The position numbers and the translations under genes were made by a program. The notes below the pieces were generated by a model. It was not told the DNA's origin. It saw only the letters and a program-made list of their open reading frames with translations, and made no database searches. A stretch of 64,000 nucleotides of DNA from Candidatus Saccharimonadota bacterium (lineage in GTDB: Bacteria; Patescibacteriota; Saccharimonadia; Saccharimonadales; Saccharimonadaceae): contig JAFWMY010000011.1 of assembly GCA_017545485.1 (NCBI GenBank), positions 62,001-126,000 on the forward strand. Reading direction: 5' to 3'. This document shows, piece by piece, positions 1 to 8,878 of this stretch. Every line of letters begins with the position of its first letter. The stretch's first letter is position 1.

Positions 1-1
1 G

Positions 2-616
2 CCCTTGCGAAGTGGCGTAAGAAAAATCTACGTAGATACTTCTGCATTAATAGATGGTAGAATTTTGAATATAGCACGAACTGGGTTCATTGATGGAGAT
101 TTAATAATATTAAAAAGTGTATTAAGGGAACTACAGCTGCTAGCAGATGGCAAGGATAACGAAAAACGAAATAGGGCTCGGGCGGGCTTAGATAACGTGG
201 CTGAACTGGAGAGAGTGTTGGAAGTAAATACTGAAATAGTTGATGATGGGGATGATATTAAAAAGGTTGACGAACAATTATTAAAGTATGCAAAAGAGAA
301 CAAAGGTGCAATCCTTACAATTGATTACAATTTAATAAAAGTCGCTGAAGCAGAAAAAACGATGGCATTAAATGTAAATGATCTTGCCTTGGCGGTTAGG
401 ACAGAGTTTTTGCCGGGTGAGAGAATTAATTTGCGTATTACTGAAAAAGGTTCTGGGCGAGGTCAAGGCGTAGGGCATTTAGCTGACGGCACTATGGTGG
501 TAGTTGACAAAGCTTCTGGAAAAATTGGACAGGAAATAACCGTAGAGTTTATGAGATTTCACGAAACATCTTCTGGAAAGATGATTTTTGCTAAAATTGC
601 TGGACGTAAACGTTAG
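2..616 (+). CDS. PIN-TRAM domain protein, C-terminal part (YacL-like), cut by window edge
   Basis: The reading frame is open to the first base, so the true start lies outside the window and only about 204 residues are seen. A PIN nuclease-like domain opens with YVDTSALIDGRI and has further acidic positions, including TIDYN. A C-terminal TRAM-like beta domain follows (about residues 140-200: LPGERINLRITEKGSG and GHLADGTMVVVD). This order matches the YacL family, whose members usually carry N-terminal membrane helices that would lie upstream. PIN domains are metal-dependent RNases and TRAM domains bind RNA; the substrate is unknown. The gene converges with the PBP1A gene, with 7 bases between the two stops. 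Confidence 0.8.
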   Translation, partial: PLRSGVRKIYVDTSALIDGRILNIARTGFIDGDLIILKSVLRELQLLADGKDNEKRNRARAGLDNVAELERVLEVNTEIVDDGDDIKKVDEQLLKYAKENKGAILTIDYNLIKVAEAEKTMALNVNDLALAVRTEFLPGERINLRITEKGSGRGQGVGHLADGTMVVVDKASGKIGQEITVEFMRFHETSSGKMIFAKIAGRKR

Positions 617-623
617 GGGCGCT

Positions 624-3329
624 TTAAGAATTATCGTCTACTTTGGGTTTTGGTGTTAAAGTGATATCGCTAGAAGCAACATAGCCAGCCGAGTCGGAAA
701 TTATTAACTTGATATTTGACTCTGTGCCTTTTAATGTATAGCCATATACTATACCATCTGAACCAACTGAGATATTATTATAGTCCGTCGTATTACCTTG
801 AACTGTAACTTGCAAGGTATAGCCAGCAATATCATAACTCCCTTTCTTTATGGTAGCAATTATTTTGTCACCACTAGTTGAAATCGCTAGTTGTGGTGGT
901 GTATATGAACACGTATCGGCAGTTTCACGATCATATGGCTCTGGTACGCTATAAACAGCATTGCCAGTCATAGGATCGGTTACTTTAGTAACTTCTACTT
1001 CAATCTTATAGTCTGCAGGAGTACAATCTGCTGCTAATAAATGATTATAGCGGTTAAAAGTGAGGGTTTCTTTAGCAATGCCAGAGTTTTTGGAGGCATT
1101 GAACCAGCTTGGCCAAATATCTGTCTTGCCATTGACTGTTAAAGTCTTAATGCCGGCTGGCTTAGCAGGCTGATCGCCTGATTGCCATTTACCGTCAGGA
1201 CCATATACTTCGTGATGGACTCGCTCCATGAAGTGGCCTACAACATAACGTACTGGGTCACCTGAGCCAACTGCGAAACCGGAGCCGTCGTGATTACCGT
1301 TCCAAACAAAGGTAGAAACTGCAGTAGAATAACTTTCAATGAGAGAGTCTTTCACTTCGGTAGACCTAGCAGTAGTGGTAGTACCAGTCTTTGTAGCAGT
1401 CCAAACTCCTGGAATATTGAAACCTATTGTACTGTTAGCCCAACGCGCAGAACGATCGCTTAAAATGTTTGAAATCATGTATGCAACTTGGTCGTCTACT
1501 ACGCGAGTCGCCTCAGAATCAGTCCAAGACTCAATTACTTCACCAGAAGAATTTTTAACTTCTAGAACGTAGGCGAGGTCTTTGTATGAGCCACCGCGAG
1601 CAAGGGAAGCATATGCGTTAGCATGTTCTACCATTTTTACGCCACAGCCTGAACCAATAGCGATGGAGAGACCATATCCTTCACGACCATCACAATATGT
1701 TTTGTCGCCTAAAGCATGTGCTACTTCCAAAGAATTATCTATACCATTTATATATAGTGCTTTAACGGCTGCAATATTTAATGAGTGTCCTAGAGAGAAA
1801 CGAATGGTAACATTGCCATAAAAGGTATTTGTTGCGTTAGTGAGCGAACAACTGCCCGAAAAACCTGCACAGTATATTTTATTAATATTCTCATCCTTAA
1901 GGACAGAACCTGGACCATAATTAATACCTTCTCGTTCCATGAAGAGTGGAGCGTAATCTAGGATAGGCTTGATTGAAGAACCTGGTTCAATGATAGAATC
2001 GGTAGTAACATTTAGCTCGCCATAAGTTGGATTAAAGAAATCTCTGGAACCAACCATCGCAATGACTTGTGATGTTTCTACATCTACAGACACCATTGCT
2101 AAATTATCTGTACGGTTACGATAGAGCTGTTCGGAGCCAACAGCAATGGCGTCCTCAGCGATTTTTTGCGCGCGCAAATCAAGTGTGGTCTTAATAGTCC
2201 AACCACCTGCACGCATAGTAGAGATGCCGTATTTTTCTTCTAGCTGTTTCTTAACTTCTAGTACAAAGTGGGGAGCTAGCATGCCGGCATATTGGTTGGC
2301 TTCTGGCTGAATCGTGTCTAAAATTGCAACTTCCTTTGCTGCATTAGCTTCTTCTGTAGTGATATAACCCTTAATGACCATGTCGTCTAATACTTTATGC
2401 TGGCGTTCTATTAGCATTTCGTTGCCATAAACATTGTAAGGATTCAAGACTGCCGGGTTATTTGGGATTGCAGCAAGAAGCGATGCTTCTGGCAATGTAA
2501 GTTCCTTAGCGGACTTGCCAAAATAAGTTTGAGCGGCTGACTCTACGCCATTACGACGGCCACCATATGGCGATTGGTTTAAGTACATAGTAAGAATTTC
2601 GTCTTTGGAATACATTTTTTCTAGCTCAATCGCCAGGATCAGCTCTTTAATTTTACGTTGCAAACCACCACGGTTAGCAGAAGCTGCTTCGTCTGAGAAA
2701 TAGACTTGTTTAATTAGCTGTTGCGTAAGAGTGGAGCCACCCTGAACATCTTGACCAGTAACTGTATATAATACTGCGCGACCAAGTGCAATAAAATCTA
2801 CGCCATGGTGGTTGTAGAAATTTTTATCCTCAATAGCAACAGTAGCTTGATACATATATTCGGAAATATCTTCGCCACTAACTACTAAACGATAGTCTTC
2901 ATTACCGGTATCTTTCCAAAGCAATTCGCCGTTACGGTCAAGATATGTGTTAACGGTTTCAGAAATAGACATTTCGTCTAAACGAATTTCTTCAAGGTCT
3001 TTCTTGTAATAAAGGAATAAGCCGCCGATAAAGATAATTCCTATTAAAACACATGCGGCGATAAACTTTAAAATGGCTTTTTGGCCACGCCAAGAAAACC
3101 ACCATTTAAACACTCGTTTAGGGTGAAGTCTGGCAAAAAAGCGCTTAACTGGCTCTTTTGGCAGTTTCGCTAATTCTTCCGCACGACGACGGGCATTAGC
3201 TTCTTTCTTTGCTCGGTGCTTATAAGTTAAGCTTGAGTAAAGATTCATATTATTCTTCGCAGTTTTTTTGGATGATTTAACCTTTTTGGATTTCTTCGGC
3301 AAAATCACCTCCGATTTCTTTTTAGTCAT
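624..3329 (-). CDS. Class A penicillin-binding protein (bifunctional PBP1A-type)
   Basis: This 901-residue protein should polymerise lipid II into glycan strands and cross-link the stem peptides outside the membrane. It has a long basic cytoplasmic tail (1-80) and one membrane anchor (about 86-108). The GT51 glycosyltransferase has the catalytic EDKNF (167-171) and GGSTLTQQ (197-204). The transpeptidase has SSIK (451-454), SLN (516-518) and KTGT (647-650), so all three active-site motifs are intact. About 250 residues follow the KTG box and include beta-rich segments that may be an accessory domain. It is divergent from murJ. The -10 box lies only 7 nt before the ATG, which suggests a leaderless mRNA. 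Confidence 0.95.
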   Translation of the reverse strand: MTKKKSEVILPKKSKKVKSSKKTAKNNMNLYSSLTYKHRAKKEANARRRAEELAKLPKEPVKRFFARLHPKRVFKWWFSWRGQKAILKFIAACVLIGIIFIGGLFLYYKKDLEEIRLDEMSISETVNTYLDRNGELLWKDTGNEDYRLVVSGEDISEYMYQATVAIEDKNFYNHHGVDFIALGRAVLYTVTGQDVQGGSTLTQQLIKQVYFSDEAASANRGGLQRKIKELILAIELEKMYSKDEILTMYLNQSPYGGRRNGVESAAQTYFGKSAKELTLPEASLLAAIPNNPAVLNPYNVYGNEMLIERQHKVLDDMVIKGYITTEEANAAKEVAILDTIQPEANQYAGMLAPHFVLEVKKQLEEKYGISTMRAGGWTIKTTLDLRAQKIAEDAIAVGSEQLYRNRTDNLAMVSVDVETSQVIAMVGSRDFFNPTYGELNVTTDSIIEPGSSIKPILDYAPLFMEREGINYGPGSVLKDENINKIYCAGFSGSCSLTNATNTFYGNVTIRFSLGHSLNIAAVKALYINGIDNSLEVAHALGDKTYCDGREGYGLSIAIGSGCGVKMVEHANAYASLARGGSYKDLAYVLEVKNSSGEVIESWTDSEATRVVDDQVAYMISNILSDRSARWANSTIGFNIPGVWTATKTGTTTTARSTEVKDSLIESYSTAVSTFVWNGNHDGSGFAVGSGDPVRYVVGHFMERVHHEVYGPDGKWQSGDQPAKPAGIKTLTVNGKTDIWPSWFNASKNSGIAKETLTFNRYNHLLAADCTPADYKIEVEVTKVTDPMTGNAVYSVPEPYDRETADTCSYTPPQLAISTSGDKIIATIKKGSYDIAGYTLQVTVQGNTTDYNNISVGSDGIVYGYTLKGTESNIKLIISDSAGYVASSDITLTPKPKVDDNS

Positions 3330-3336
3330 ATATATG

Positions 3337-3342
3337 ATTATA
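3337..3342 (-). promoter_or_regulatory. -10 box of the PBP1A gene, 7 nt from the start codon
   Basis: TATAAT on the minus strand with 7 bases before the ATG. No ribosome binding site fits in between, so a leaderless transcript is inferred. Confidence 0.6.
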
Positions 3343-3378
3343 CACTAAATCACAAAAAAAACATAATAATTTATAATG

Positions 3379-3387
3379 TGATATTAT
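3379..3387 (+). promoter_or_regulatory. Extended -10 box of murJ
   Basis: TGaTATTAT ends exactly 6 nt before the murJ ATG. Start of transcription at or next to the ATG is inferred. Confidence 0.6.
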
Positions 3388-3393
3388 TATATT

Positions 3394-5034
3394 ATGCGGA
3401 AGTTTAAGTTTAAATCGGTGGTCGCGCTCGCGAATATTAGATTGTCGGTAAAATCGGCAGCGATTGTACTTGCTTCTTCTACTTTAATTTCAGCTTTACT
3501 TGGGCTATTTCGTGATAGGTTGCTAAATTCATACTATCTTGGCACTTACCCGACCGGGATTGATGCTTATACAGCAGCTTTTACTATTCCGGATTTTATG
3601 TTTTTTATTTTAACTTCAGGGGCTTTAGCAGTTTCATTTATCCCGGTATTTAACCAAAGACTTGCGACCGGTAACAAAAAATCAGCTTGGGAAATGTCTT
3701 CAAGCCTAATTAATTTGTTGGCACTTTTGACCCTAGTGGCTTCGGTTTTAATTATGATTTTTGCAGATCCGCTAATTCGTTATGTAGTATCGCCTGGTCT
3801 TGATGAATCCGGGATGGTACTAGCTATTAATATGACTAGAGTAATTGCAATTAACCCATTTTTGTTTTCAATTGCGACGGTTCTAACTTCTATGCAACAA
3901 GCGGTGGGACGTTTTATCTTTTATGCTTTTGCGCCTGCTATATATAATATAGGTATTATTATCGGAATTACTTGTTTTACTGGCGGAATTAATTTGTTTG
4001 GTGTGCAGATATTTGAAGGCGGAATTATGGGTGTAGCACTTGGCGTGATTTTGGGCGCTATTATGCAATTAATAGTTTCTTTGATTGGATTATTTGGTTT
4101 GGGATTTGATTACGACTTTAAAATTTATTGGCGGAACCAAGGGTTCAGAACTATTTTGAAACTACTGCCACCTCGCTCGTTAGACCAGGGAATTGATTAT
4201 GTGAATGCCTTAGTTTCCACTAATTTGTCTTCACGAATGGGAGCCGGAGCGGTACGTTCGTTTGACCAAGCAACCACACTTCATACTGTGCCAGTGAGTT
4301 TGGTGGGTGTTGCAATTTCCACGGCTTTTTTCCCGAAACTGACCGAAGAGCTAGGAAATGGCGATAGAAGAAAATTTAATGACACATTTAGACAAGCGCT
4401 CAGGATGATTATTTGGATTGCTTTGCCAATTTCGGTAATTGCATTCTTCGGTCGTGGCTATGTAACAAGTTTTATTTCTAATATCGGTAATAATGATAGT
4501 AACGGAACTATTGCAACTATTTTAGGAACTTTGTGTGTTGCTATTTTCGCAAAGTCTGTGTTTCATATTGCGTCACGTGGATTTTATGCTTATCAAGATA
4601 CCAAAACTCCATTTTTAGTCTCAATCATTGCGATTGGTTCAACAATTGGTTTAATGATATTGTTTACTGTGCTTGGATGGGGCGTGGATGGGCTTGGTAT
4701 AGCGCAATCGATTGGTGCGGTTTTTGAGATTGCGATATTATTATTTATTTTGCAAAAACGGTCACGTGGCGAGCTACTAGATAAGGCTTTTTGGAGAGCA
4801 TTTATCAGAATGCTTATTGCGACAGCGGTAACTGGATGCGTAACTTTTTCAATGACTAAGTTTGTGCCACTAATGGCAACTGATAATTCGCTAGTTATCA
4901 CAATACCGAAGTTTTTCCTGATTTCTATTGTATCCATAATAGCCTATATGATTGCAAGCTATTTCTTGAACCTAAAGGAATCCAAACCGATTTTTGAATA
5001 CATAAAGAAAAAGTTGTTTAAGAACGTTAAATAG
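3394..5034 (+). CDS. murJ: Lipid II flippase MurJ (MviN family)
   Basis: The 546-residue polytopic membrane protein has the multi-helix pattern of the MOP-superfamily flippase MurJ, with about 14 hydrophobic segments. Family-like stretches include LISALLGLFRDRLLNSYYLG near the N-terminus, AFTIPDF, and PLLFSI-like helices. It moves lipid-linked peptidoglycan precursor to the outer leaflet, where the divergently encoded PBP1A would use it. The length is normal for the family. It is followed 17 bases later by gatC, which has its own -10 box. Confidence 0.92.
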   Translation: MRKFKFKSVVALANIRLSVKSAAIVLASSTLISALLGLFRDRLLNSYYLGTYPTGIDAYTAAFTIPDFMFFILTSGALAVSFIPVFNQRLATGNKKSAWEMSSSLINLLALLTLVASVLIMIFADPLIRYVVSPGLDESGMVLAINMTRVIAINPFLFSIATVLTSMQQAVGRFIFYAFAPAIYNIGIIIGITCFTGGINLFGVQIFEGGIMGVALGVILGAIMQLIVSLIGLFGLGFDYDFKIYWRNQGFRTILKLLPPRSLDQGIDYVNALVSTNLSSRMGAGAVRSFDQATTLHTVPVSLVGVAISTAFFPKLTEELGNGDRRKFNDTFRQALRMIIWIALPISVIAFFGRGYVTSFISNIGNNDSNGTIATILGTLCVAIFAKSVFHIASRGFYAYQDTKTPFLVSIIAIGSTIGLMILFTVLGWGVDGLGIAQSIGAVFEIAILLFILQKRSRGELLDKAFWRAFIRMLIATAVTGCVTFSMTKFVPLMATDNSLVITIPKFFLISIVSIIAYMIASYFLNLKESKPIFEYIKKKLFKNVK

Positions 5035-5035
5035 G

Positions 5036-5044
5036 TGTTATAAT
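5036..5044 (+). promoter_or_regulatory. Extended -10 box of the gat operon
   Basis: TGtTATAAT ends 7 nt before the gatC ATG. AAGGA lies within those 7 nt, but it is too close to the ATG to act as a normal ribosome binding site. Confidence 0.6.
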
Positions 5045-5051
5045 TAAGGAT

Positions 5052-5339
5052 ATGGAAATAAAACGCGAGGATATTTTACATTTGGCTGATTTGTCGGAAA
5101 TTCGGCTTTCTGATACAGAGGTAGAGTCGTTAGGTGGAGATTTGAGAGACATTATTAAATATATTTCACAGCTAGACAAGTTAGACACTTCAGATGTTGA
5201 GCCAACTTATCAGGTTTTTGAGATGGAAAATATCTGGAGAGATGATACAGTGTTGGAGCAGGATGCTACACGTGAGCAACTATTAGCACTTACTAAAAAC
5301 GAAAAAGATAACCAAATAAAGGTACCGAAAGTATTATGA
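5052..5339 (+). CDS. gatC: Asp/Glu-tRNA amidotransferase subunit C
   Basis: A 95-residue GatC with the typical start (IKREDILHLADLSEIRLSDTE) and a long amphipathic helix containing the DTSDVEPTYQ segment that wraps GatA and GatB. GatCAB converts Glu-tRNA(Gln), and in some species Asp-tRNA(Asn), to the correct amide form. The gene ends in TGA, overlapping the gatA ATG as ATGA. This shows translational coupling and that TGA is a stop codon here. Confidence 0.93.
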   Translation: MEIKREDILHLADLSEIRLSDTEVESLGGDLRDIIKYISQLDKLDTSDVEPTYQVFEMENIWRDDTVLEQDATREQLLALTKNEKDNQIKVPKVL

Positions 5340-6715
5340 AAATTGCAAATAAAAGTGTGACCGCTGAAAAGTTAGTGCGAGATGCTTTAGACAAAGCTAA
5401 ACATTTTGCGGATTATAATATTTTCACATTCCTGAACGAAGAAAATGCAATTAAGAAAGCTCGTGAGATAGACGCTAAGATTGCACGTGGTGAAAAAGTT
5501 GGGAGATTAGCTGGAGTGCCGTATGCCCTAAAAGATAATTTTCTTAGTCCAGAGGGGGAGACAACAGCTTCGGCGCATATTTTGGAAGGTTTTACGTCGC
5601 CAATCACAGCAACTTCAGTAGCAAAGCTGGAAGCGGAAGGTGCAATTATGATTGGACGAACTAATATGGATGCTTTTGCTCATGGTTCATCTACGGAAAA
5701 CTCATATTTTGGCCCTACCTTAAATGCTCACGACCGCGAAAGAGTAGCCGGTGGTTCATCCGGTGGCTCAGCCGTTGCTGTAGCCCTAGATATTGTTGAA
5801 TTTGCAACCGGTACTGATACCGGTGGGTCAATTCGGCAACCTGCTTCGTTTAATGGTGTATACGGTATTAAACCAACCTATGGATGTATTTCACGTTACG
5901 GCGTGGTGGCAATGGCCTCTTCTACGGACTGTATTGGTTTCTTCGCTAAAACCCCTGACGATATGAATTTATTAATGGAAGTTGCTTCAGGTCAAGATCC
6001 AAAAGACATGACTACATTGCCAGATTATTACGGCGAAAAACACTCTGATATGGATTTGAAGTCAGCTCGTATAGGAATCATTAAAGATTTTGATAACGAT
6101 TCTGTAGATAAAGAGATCCGCGATGCATTAAAAACTAAATGTGAACTGCTAAAATCAAAAGGGCATGAAATTGTAGAACTTGAAATGCCAGCTTTAAAAT
6201 ATGCTTTGGCGGCTTATTATATTATCGTGCCGGCAGAAGTTGCGAGCAATTTATCACGATATGATGGAGTGCGGTATGGTTTTCGTTCGGCAAACTCTGA
6301 CGATTTAGATTCATTATACTTTAATACCCGTTCTGAAGGATTTATGCCAGAGAACAAACGCCGTATTATGATTGGAAACTTCGTGTTGTCATCTGGATTT
6401 TATGATGCATATTTCTTAAAGGCCGCAAAGGCAAGAACGTTAATTGTAAAAGAATACGAAAAAGCCTTTTTAGAGTGTGATTATATTTTGACACCAGTAT
6501 CGCCAAACCCGGCGTTTAAACTCGGTGAAAAAGTAAACGATCCAGTGGCGATGTATTTAGAAGATGTAATGAGTGTTTCTCTTAACCTCGCTGGTGTGCC
6601 AGGGTTAGCTATCCCTGCGGGTAAAACGAAAGCCGGTTTACCGATTGGTTTGCAGATTGTTGGGCCAAGGAGAAGTGACCATAATTTAATTGAATTTAGT
6701 AAGGAGTTAATCTAA
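5336..6715 (+). CDS. gatA: Asp/Glu-tRNA amidotransferase subunit A
   Basis: A 459-residue amidase-signature protein. The Lys-Ser-Ser triad is intact: K66 in YALKDNF, S141 in GGSSGGSA and S165 in DTGGSIRQPAS. It releases ammonia from glutamine and passes it to GatB. It is slightly shorter than the usual 480-490 residues, mainly at the C-terminus, which ends soon after GLPIGLQIVGP. The stop codon shares one base with the start codon of the next small gene. Confidence 0.96.
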   Translation: MKIANKSVTAEKLVRDALDKAKHFADYNIFTFLNEENAIKKAREIDAKIARGEKVGRLAGVPYALKDNFLSPEGETTASAHILEGFTSPITATSVAKLEAEGAIMIGRTNMDAFAHGSSTENSYFGPTLNAHDRERVAGGSSGGSAVAVALDIVEFATGTDTGGSIRQPASFNGVYGIKPTYGCISRYGVVAMASSTDCIGFFAKTPDDMNLLMEVASGQDPKDMTTLPDYYGEKHSDMDLKSARIGIIKDFDNDSVDKEIRDALKTKCELLKSKGHEIVELEMPALKYALAAYYIIVPAEVASNLSRYDGVRYGFRSANSDDLDSLYFNTRSEGFMPENKRRIMIGNFVLSSGFYDAYFLKAAKARTLIVKEYEKAFLECDYILTPVSPNPAFKLGEKVNDPVAMYLEDVMSVSLNLAGVPGLAIPAGKTKAGLPIGLQIVGPRRSDHNLIEFSKELI

Positions 6716-7134
6716 TGGATGGTGGGGCTGTAACTTTTATAATTGCGATTCTAATCGTAGCGGTTTTGATTTTTATCGCTATACTTCTTACTGGGAAGCG
6801 TGGTTACCATTTTAACAAGGAACAGTATCAGGCGAAGTTTTTGGAGATTGAAAATAAACTAAAGCAAGACAACCCAGCTTCTTATGTAACTAGTATTATT
6901 AATTGCGACAAATTGTTAGACAAAGCTCTAATTGAAATGGGAATTCCAGGTAGAACAATGGGGGATAGACTGAAAAAAACTGGTGATAAGTTTTCAAACT
7001 TAAATGCAGTGTGGCGAGCCCATAAACTTCGTAATGGAATCGCACATGAGTCAGATTTGGAAGTCAGCTATAAACAGGCATTAAATGCAGTAGCCGTGTA
7101 TAAGCAGGCATTAAAGGATTTAGGAGCAATATGA
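6715..7134 (+). CDS. Small membrane-anchored protein with HEPN-like motif, inside the gat operon
   Basis: The 139-residue product has one N-terminal membrane helix (about 5-26) followed by a soluble, mostly helical domain. Near its end RNGIAH fits the R-x4-H pattern of HEPN domains, many of which are RNases or nucleic-acid-binding helical bundles. It sits between gatA and gatB, sharing one base with the first and four with the second, so it is co-translated with the amidotransferase. The HEPN assignment rests on this motif plus the helical content and is tentative. No function is assigned. A DUF4145-like non-catalytic helical protein is the main alternative. Confidence 0.6.
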   Translation: MDGGAVTFIIAILIVAVLIFIAILLTGKRGYHFNKEQYQAKFLEIENKLKQDNPASYVTSIINCDKLLDKALIEMGIPGRTMGDRLKKTGDKFSNLNAVWRAHKLRNGIAHESDLEVSYKQALNAVAVYKQALKDLGAI

Positions 7135-8543
7135 AATACGTACCAACTATCGGAATTGAATGCCATGTGCAATTATGCACCAAAACGAAATTGTTTTCAG
7201 AAGTAGACAATGATGCAAGAGGAAAAGAGCCGAATTCTTGCGTGTCACCGGTTTGTTATGCGCTGCCGGGAATGTTGCCGAGGCTAAATGGCGAAGCAAT
7301 TAGACTGGCAATTCTAGCTGGAAAAGCGATGAATTGTGAAATAAATGCACATTCGCGTTTTGATCGGAAACATTATTTTTATCCAGATTCACCTAAGGGG
7401 TATCAGATTACACAGTTTTACGAACCGATTATTGGAGAAGGATACGTAGAGTTGCCTTCTGGCACTAGAGTACGAATTGAACATGCACATTTGGAAGGAG
7501 ATGCGGGGAAGCTTACACATTACGACACTTATTCTTTGGTAGATTTAAACCGCGTAGACACCCCTCTGATTGAGATTGTATCGCAACCAGATATTCATTC
7601 AGCAAAGGACGCCCACGATTATTGCAAGGAGCTGTGGCGGTTAATGTGTTTTGCTGGGGTGACTTACGGAGATTTATACAATGGAAACATGCGATTTGAT
7701 GTAAATATATCGCTTGCACCAGAAGGTTCTGATGTATTAGGCACACGAGCAGAGGTAAAAAACCTAAACTCATTTAGAAGTGTAGAGCGTGCAGTAGAGT
7801 TTGAAATAAAGCGCCAGAGCAAAATTTTGGATAAAGGCGAAAAAGTAGTACAAGAAACGCGAGGTTGGAACGACGCATCCGGCGAGACGACCGGGCAAAG
7901 ATCTAAAGAGGAGGCCAAAGATTATCGTTATATGCCAGAGCCTGATTTACCGCCAATCAATTTGTCTGCTGAATTTATTGCTGAAGAATCAGCAAAATTA
8001 CCGATGATGCCGGCGGATTATCGCGATAAATTTAAAGGAGTGGTGGCTGATGATATTTTGGAGATATTGTTAGATTATCCTAGTTTGATGAGTAAGCTAA
8101 AAGAGATTAACGAAAAATACATCAAGGGAGTATCCAATTTATTTGCGTCTGTGCTGCTTGCGGAAGAAAAATCAGCAGAGTATCTAAATGATTTACCTTC
8201 TAGCGAGGACCTGAACGAACTAGCAGAGATGAATGAGAAGAAGGAACTAAGTTCTACGGCAACGAAAGAGGTATTTTTGCGACTATTTGATCCACAAATG
8301 AAGGGGAGAGGTGCGAAAAACATTGCGAAAGAATTAGGATTAATCCAGGAAAATGATTTAGGAGCCCTAGAAAAAATCGTTGATATTGTACTTGCTAAGC
8401 CAGAGACCGCTAAAGCCCAAGAAGATTTTAAAGCGGGACAAGAAAAAGTGCTAGGATTCTTGGTGGGGCAAGTAATGAAAGAATCTCATGGTAAAGCTAA
8501 CCCGTCAGCGGTACAGGATATTTTGAGAAAGAAATTAAAATAA
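7131..8543 (+). CDS. gatB: Asp/Glu-tRNA amidotransferase subunit B
   Basis: A full-length (470-residue) GatB. It starts PTIGIECHVQL, has FDRKHYFYPDSPKGYQITQ and the TPLIEIVSQPD segment of the kinase-like catalytic domain, and ends with a YqeY-like tail domain (KANPSAVQDILRKKL). It phosphorylates the Glu of Glu-tRNA(Gln) and amidates it. With gltX (43.4 kb) and tRNA-Glu (47.2 kb) in the window, an indirect Gln-tRNA route is likely. Absence of GlnRS cannot be judged from this window. Confidence 0.96.
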   Translation: MKYVPTIGIECHVQLCTKTKLFSEVDNDARGKEPNSCVSPVCYALPGMLPRLNGEAIRLAILAGKAMNCEINAHSRFDRKHYFYPDSPKGYQITQFYEPIIGEGYVELPSGTRVRIEHAHLEGDAGKLTHYDTYSLVDLNRVDTPLIEIVSQPDIHSAKDAHDYCKELWRLMCFAGVTYGDLYNGNMRFDVNISLAPEGSDVLGTRAEVKNLNSFRSVERAVEFEIKRQSKILDKGEKVVQETRGWNDASGETTGQRSKEEAKDYRYMPEPDLPPINLSAEFIAEESAKLPMMPADYRDKFKGVVADDILEILLDYPSLMSKLKEINEKYIKGVSNLFASVLLAEEKSAEYLNDLPSSEDLNELAEMNEKKELSSTATKEVFLRLFDPQMKGRGAKNIAKELGLIQENDLGALEKIVDIVLAKPETAKAQEDFKAGQEKVLGFLVGQVMKESHGKANPSAVQDILRKKLK

Positions 8544-8554
8544 TAGTAGTATTC

Positions 8555-8583
8555 TTGACAATTTTATAATAGTGTGCTATAAT
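8555..8583 (+). promoter_or_regulatory. Consensus promoter TTGACA-N17-TATAAT with TGn extension
   Basis: TTGACA (8555-8560), a 17-base spacer ending TGc, and TATAAT (8578-8583). It fires toward the structured RNA that begins near 8590, with no coding sequence behind it. Confidence 0.85.
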
Positions 8584-8589
8584 AATGGT

Positions 8590-8748
8590 ATAGGGGGGAG
8601 TAGATTTTGTTCCCATAGATTATATGGTAATCTGTCGGCATTATGCCGGTAGCTAAATATGATAAAGTCCTGTATTGCTTGTCAACATGACAAGCAACAT
8701 GGAGTTTCTTCCTTTTCAAGGGCCCCGAGGTAACTTGGGGCCTTTTTT
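8590..8748 (+). ncRNA. Candidate structured small RNA upstream of fusA (about 160 nt)
   Basis: This runs from the predicted transcription start to an intrinsic terminator and holds no convincing open frame. Successive hairpins are visible: GATTA/TAATC, CGGC/GCCG around 8637-8650, GCTTGTC/GACAAGC around 8678-8697 (extendable outward), then the GGCCCC/GGGGCC terminator. A run of G near the 5' end could compete for the CCCC arm of the terminator. I could not match it to 6S, SRP, tmRNA or RNase P RNA. It may be a free-standing small RNA or a leader controlling read-through to fusA. Confidence 0.6.
8721..8748 (+). terminator. Rho-independent terminator of the 8.6-kb RNA
   Basis: A 6-bp GGCCCC/GGGGCC stem with a 10-nt loop is followed by six T. 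Confidence 0.85.
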
Positions 8749-8775
8749 AATCCGGAGATGGCTTGAGGTATTTTT

Positions 8776-8805
8776 TTGCTATTTTATACAAAAGTGTGAT
8801 ATAAT
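8776..8805 (+). promoter_or_regulatory. fusA promoter
   Basis: TTGCTA, an 18-base spacer, and TGaTATAAT (TATAAT at 8800-8805). The leader of about 70 nt holds a CTTAT/ATAAG hairpin and an AAAGGAG ribosome binding site before the fusA ATG. Confidence 0.65.
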
Positions 8806-8878
8806 ATGGCAAAATATGTCTTATTTTTGAGCGTGGAGCTTTGAGATAAGCAAAAAATAATAAATTATAAAGGAGTAT

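Noticed and set aside
5336-5339. Possible TGA recoding (code 25) as in SR1 or Gracilibacteria
   Set aside because: TGA ends gatC exactly at the family length and in an ATGA overlap, and no in-frame TGA occurs in the conserved genes, so standard code 11 applies.
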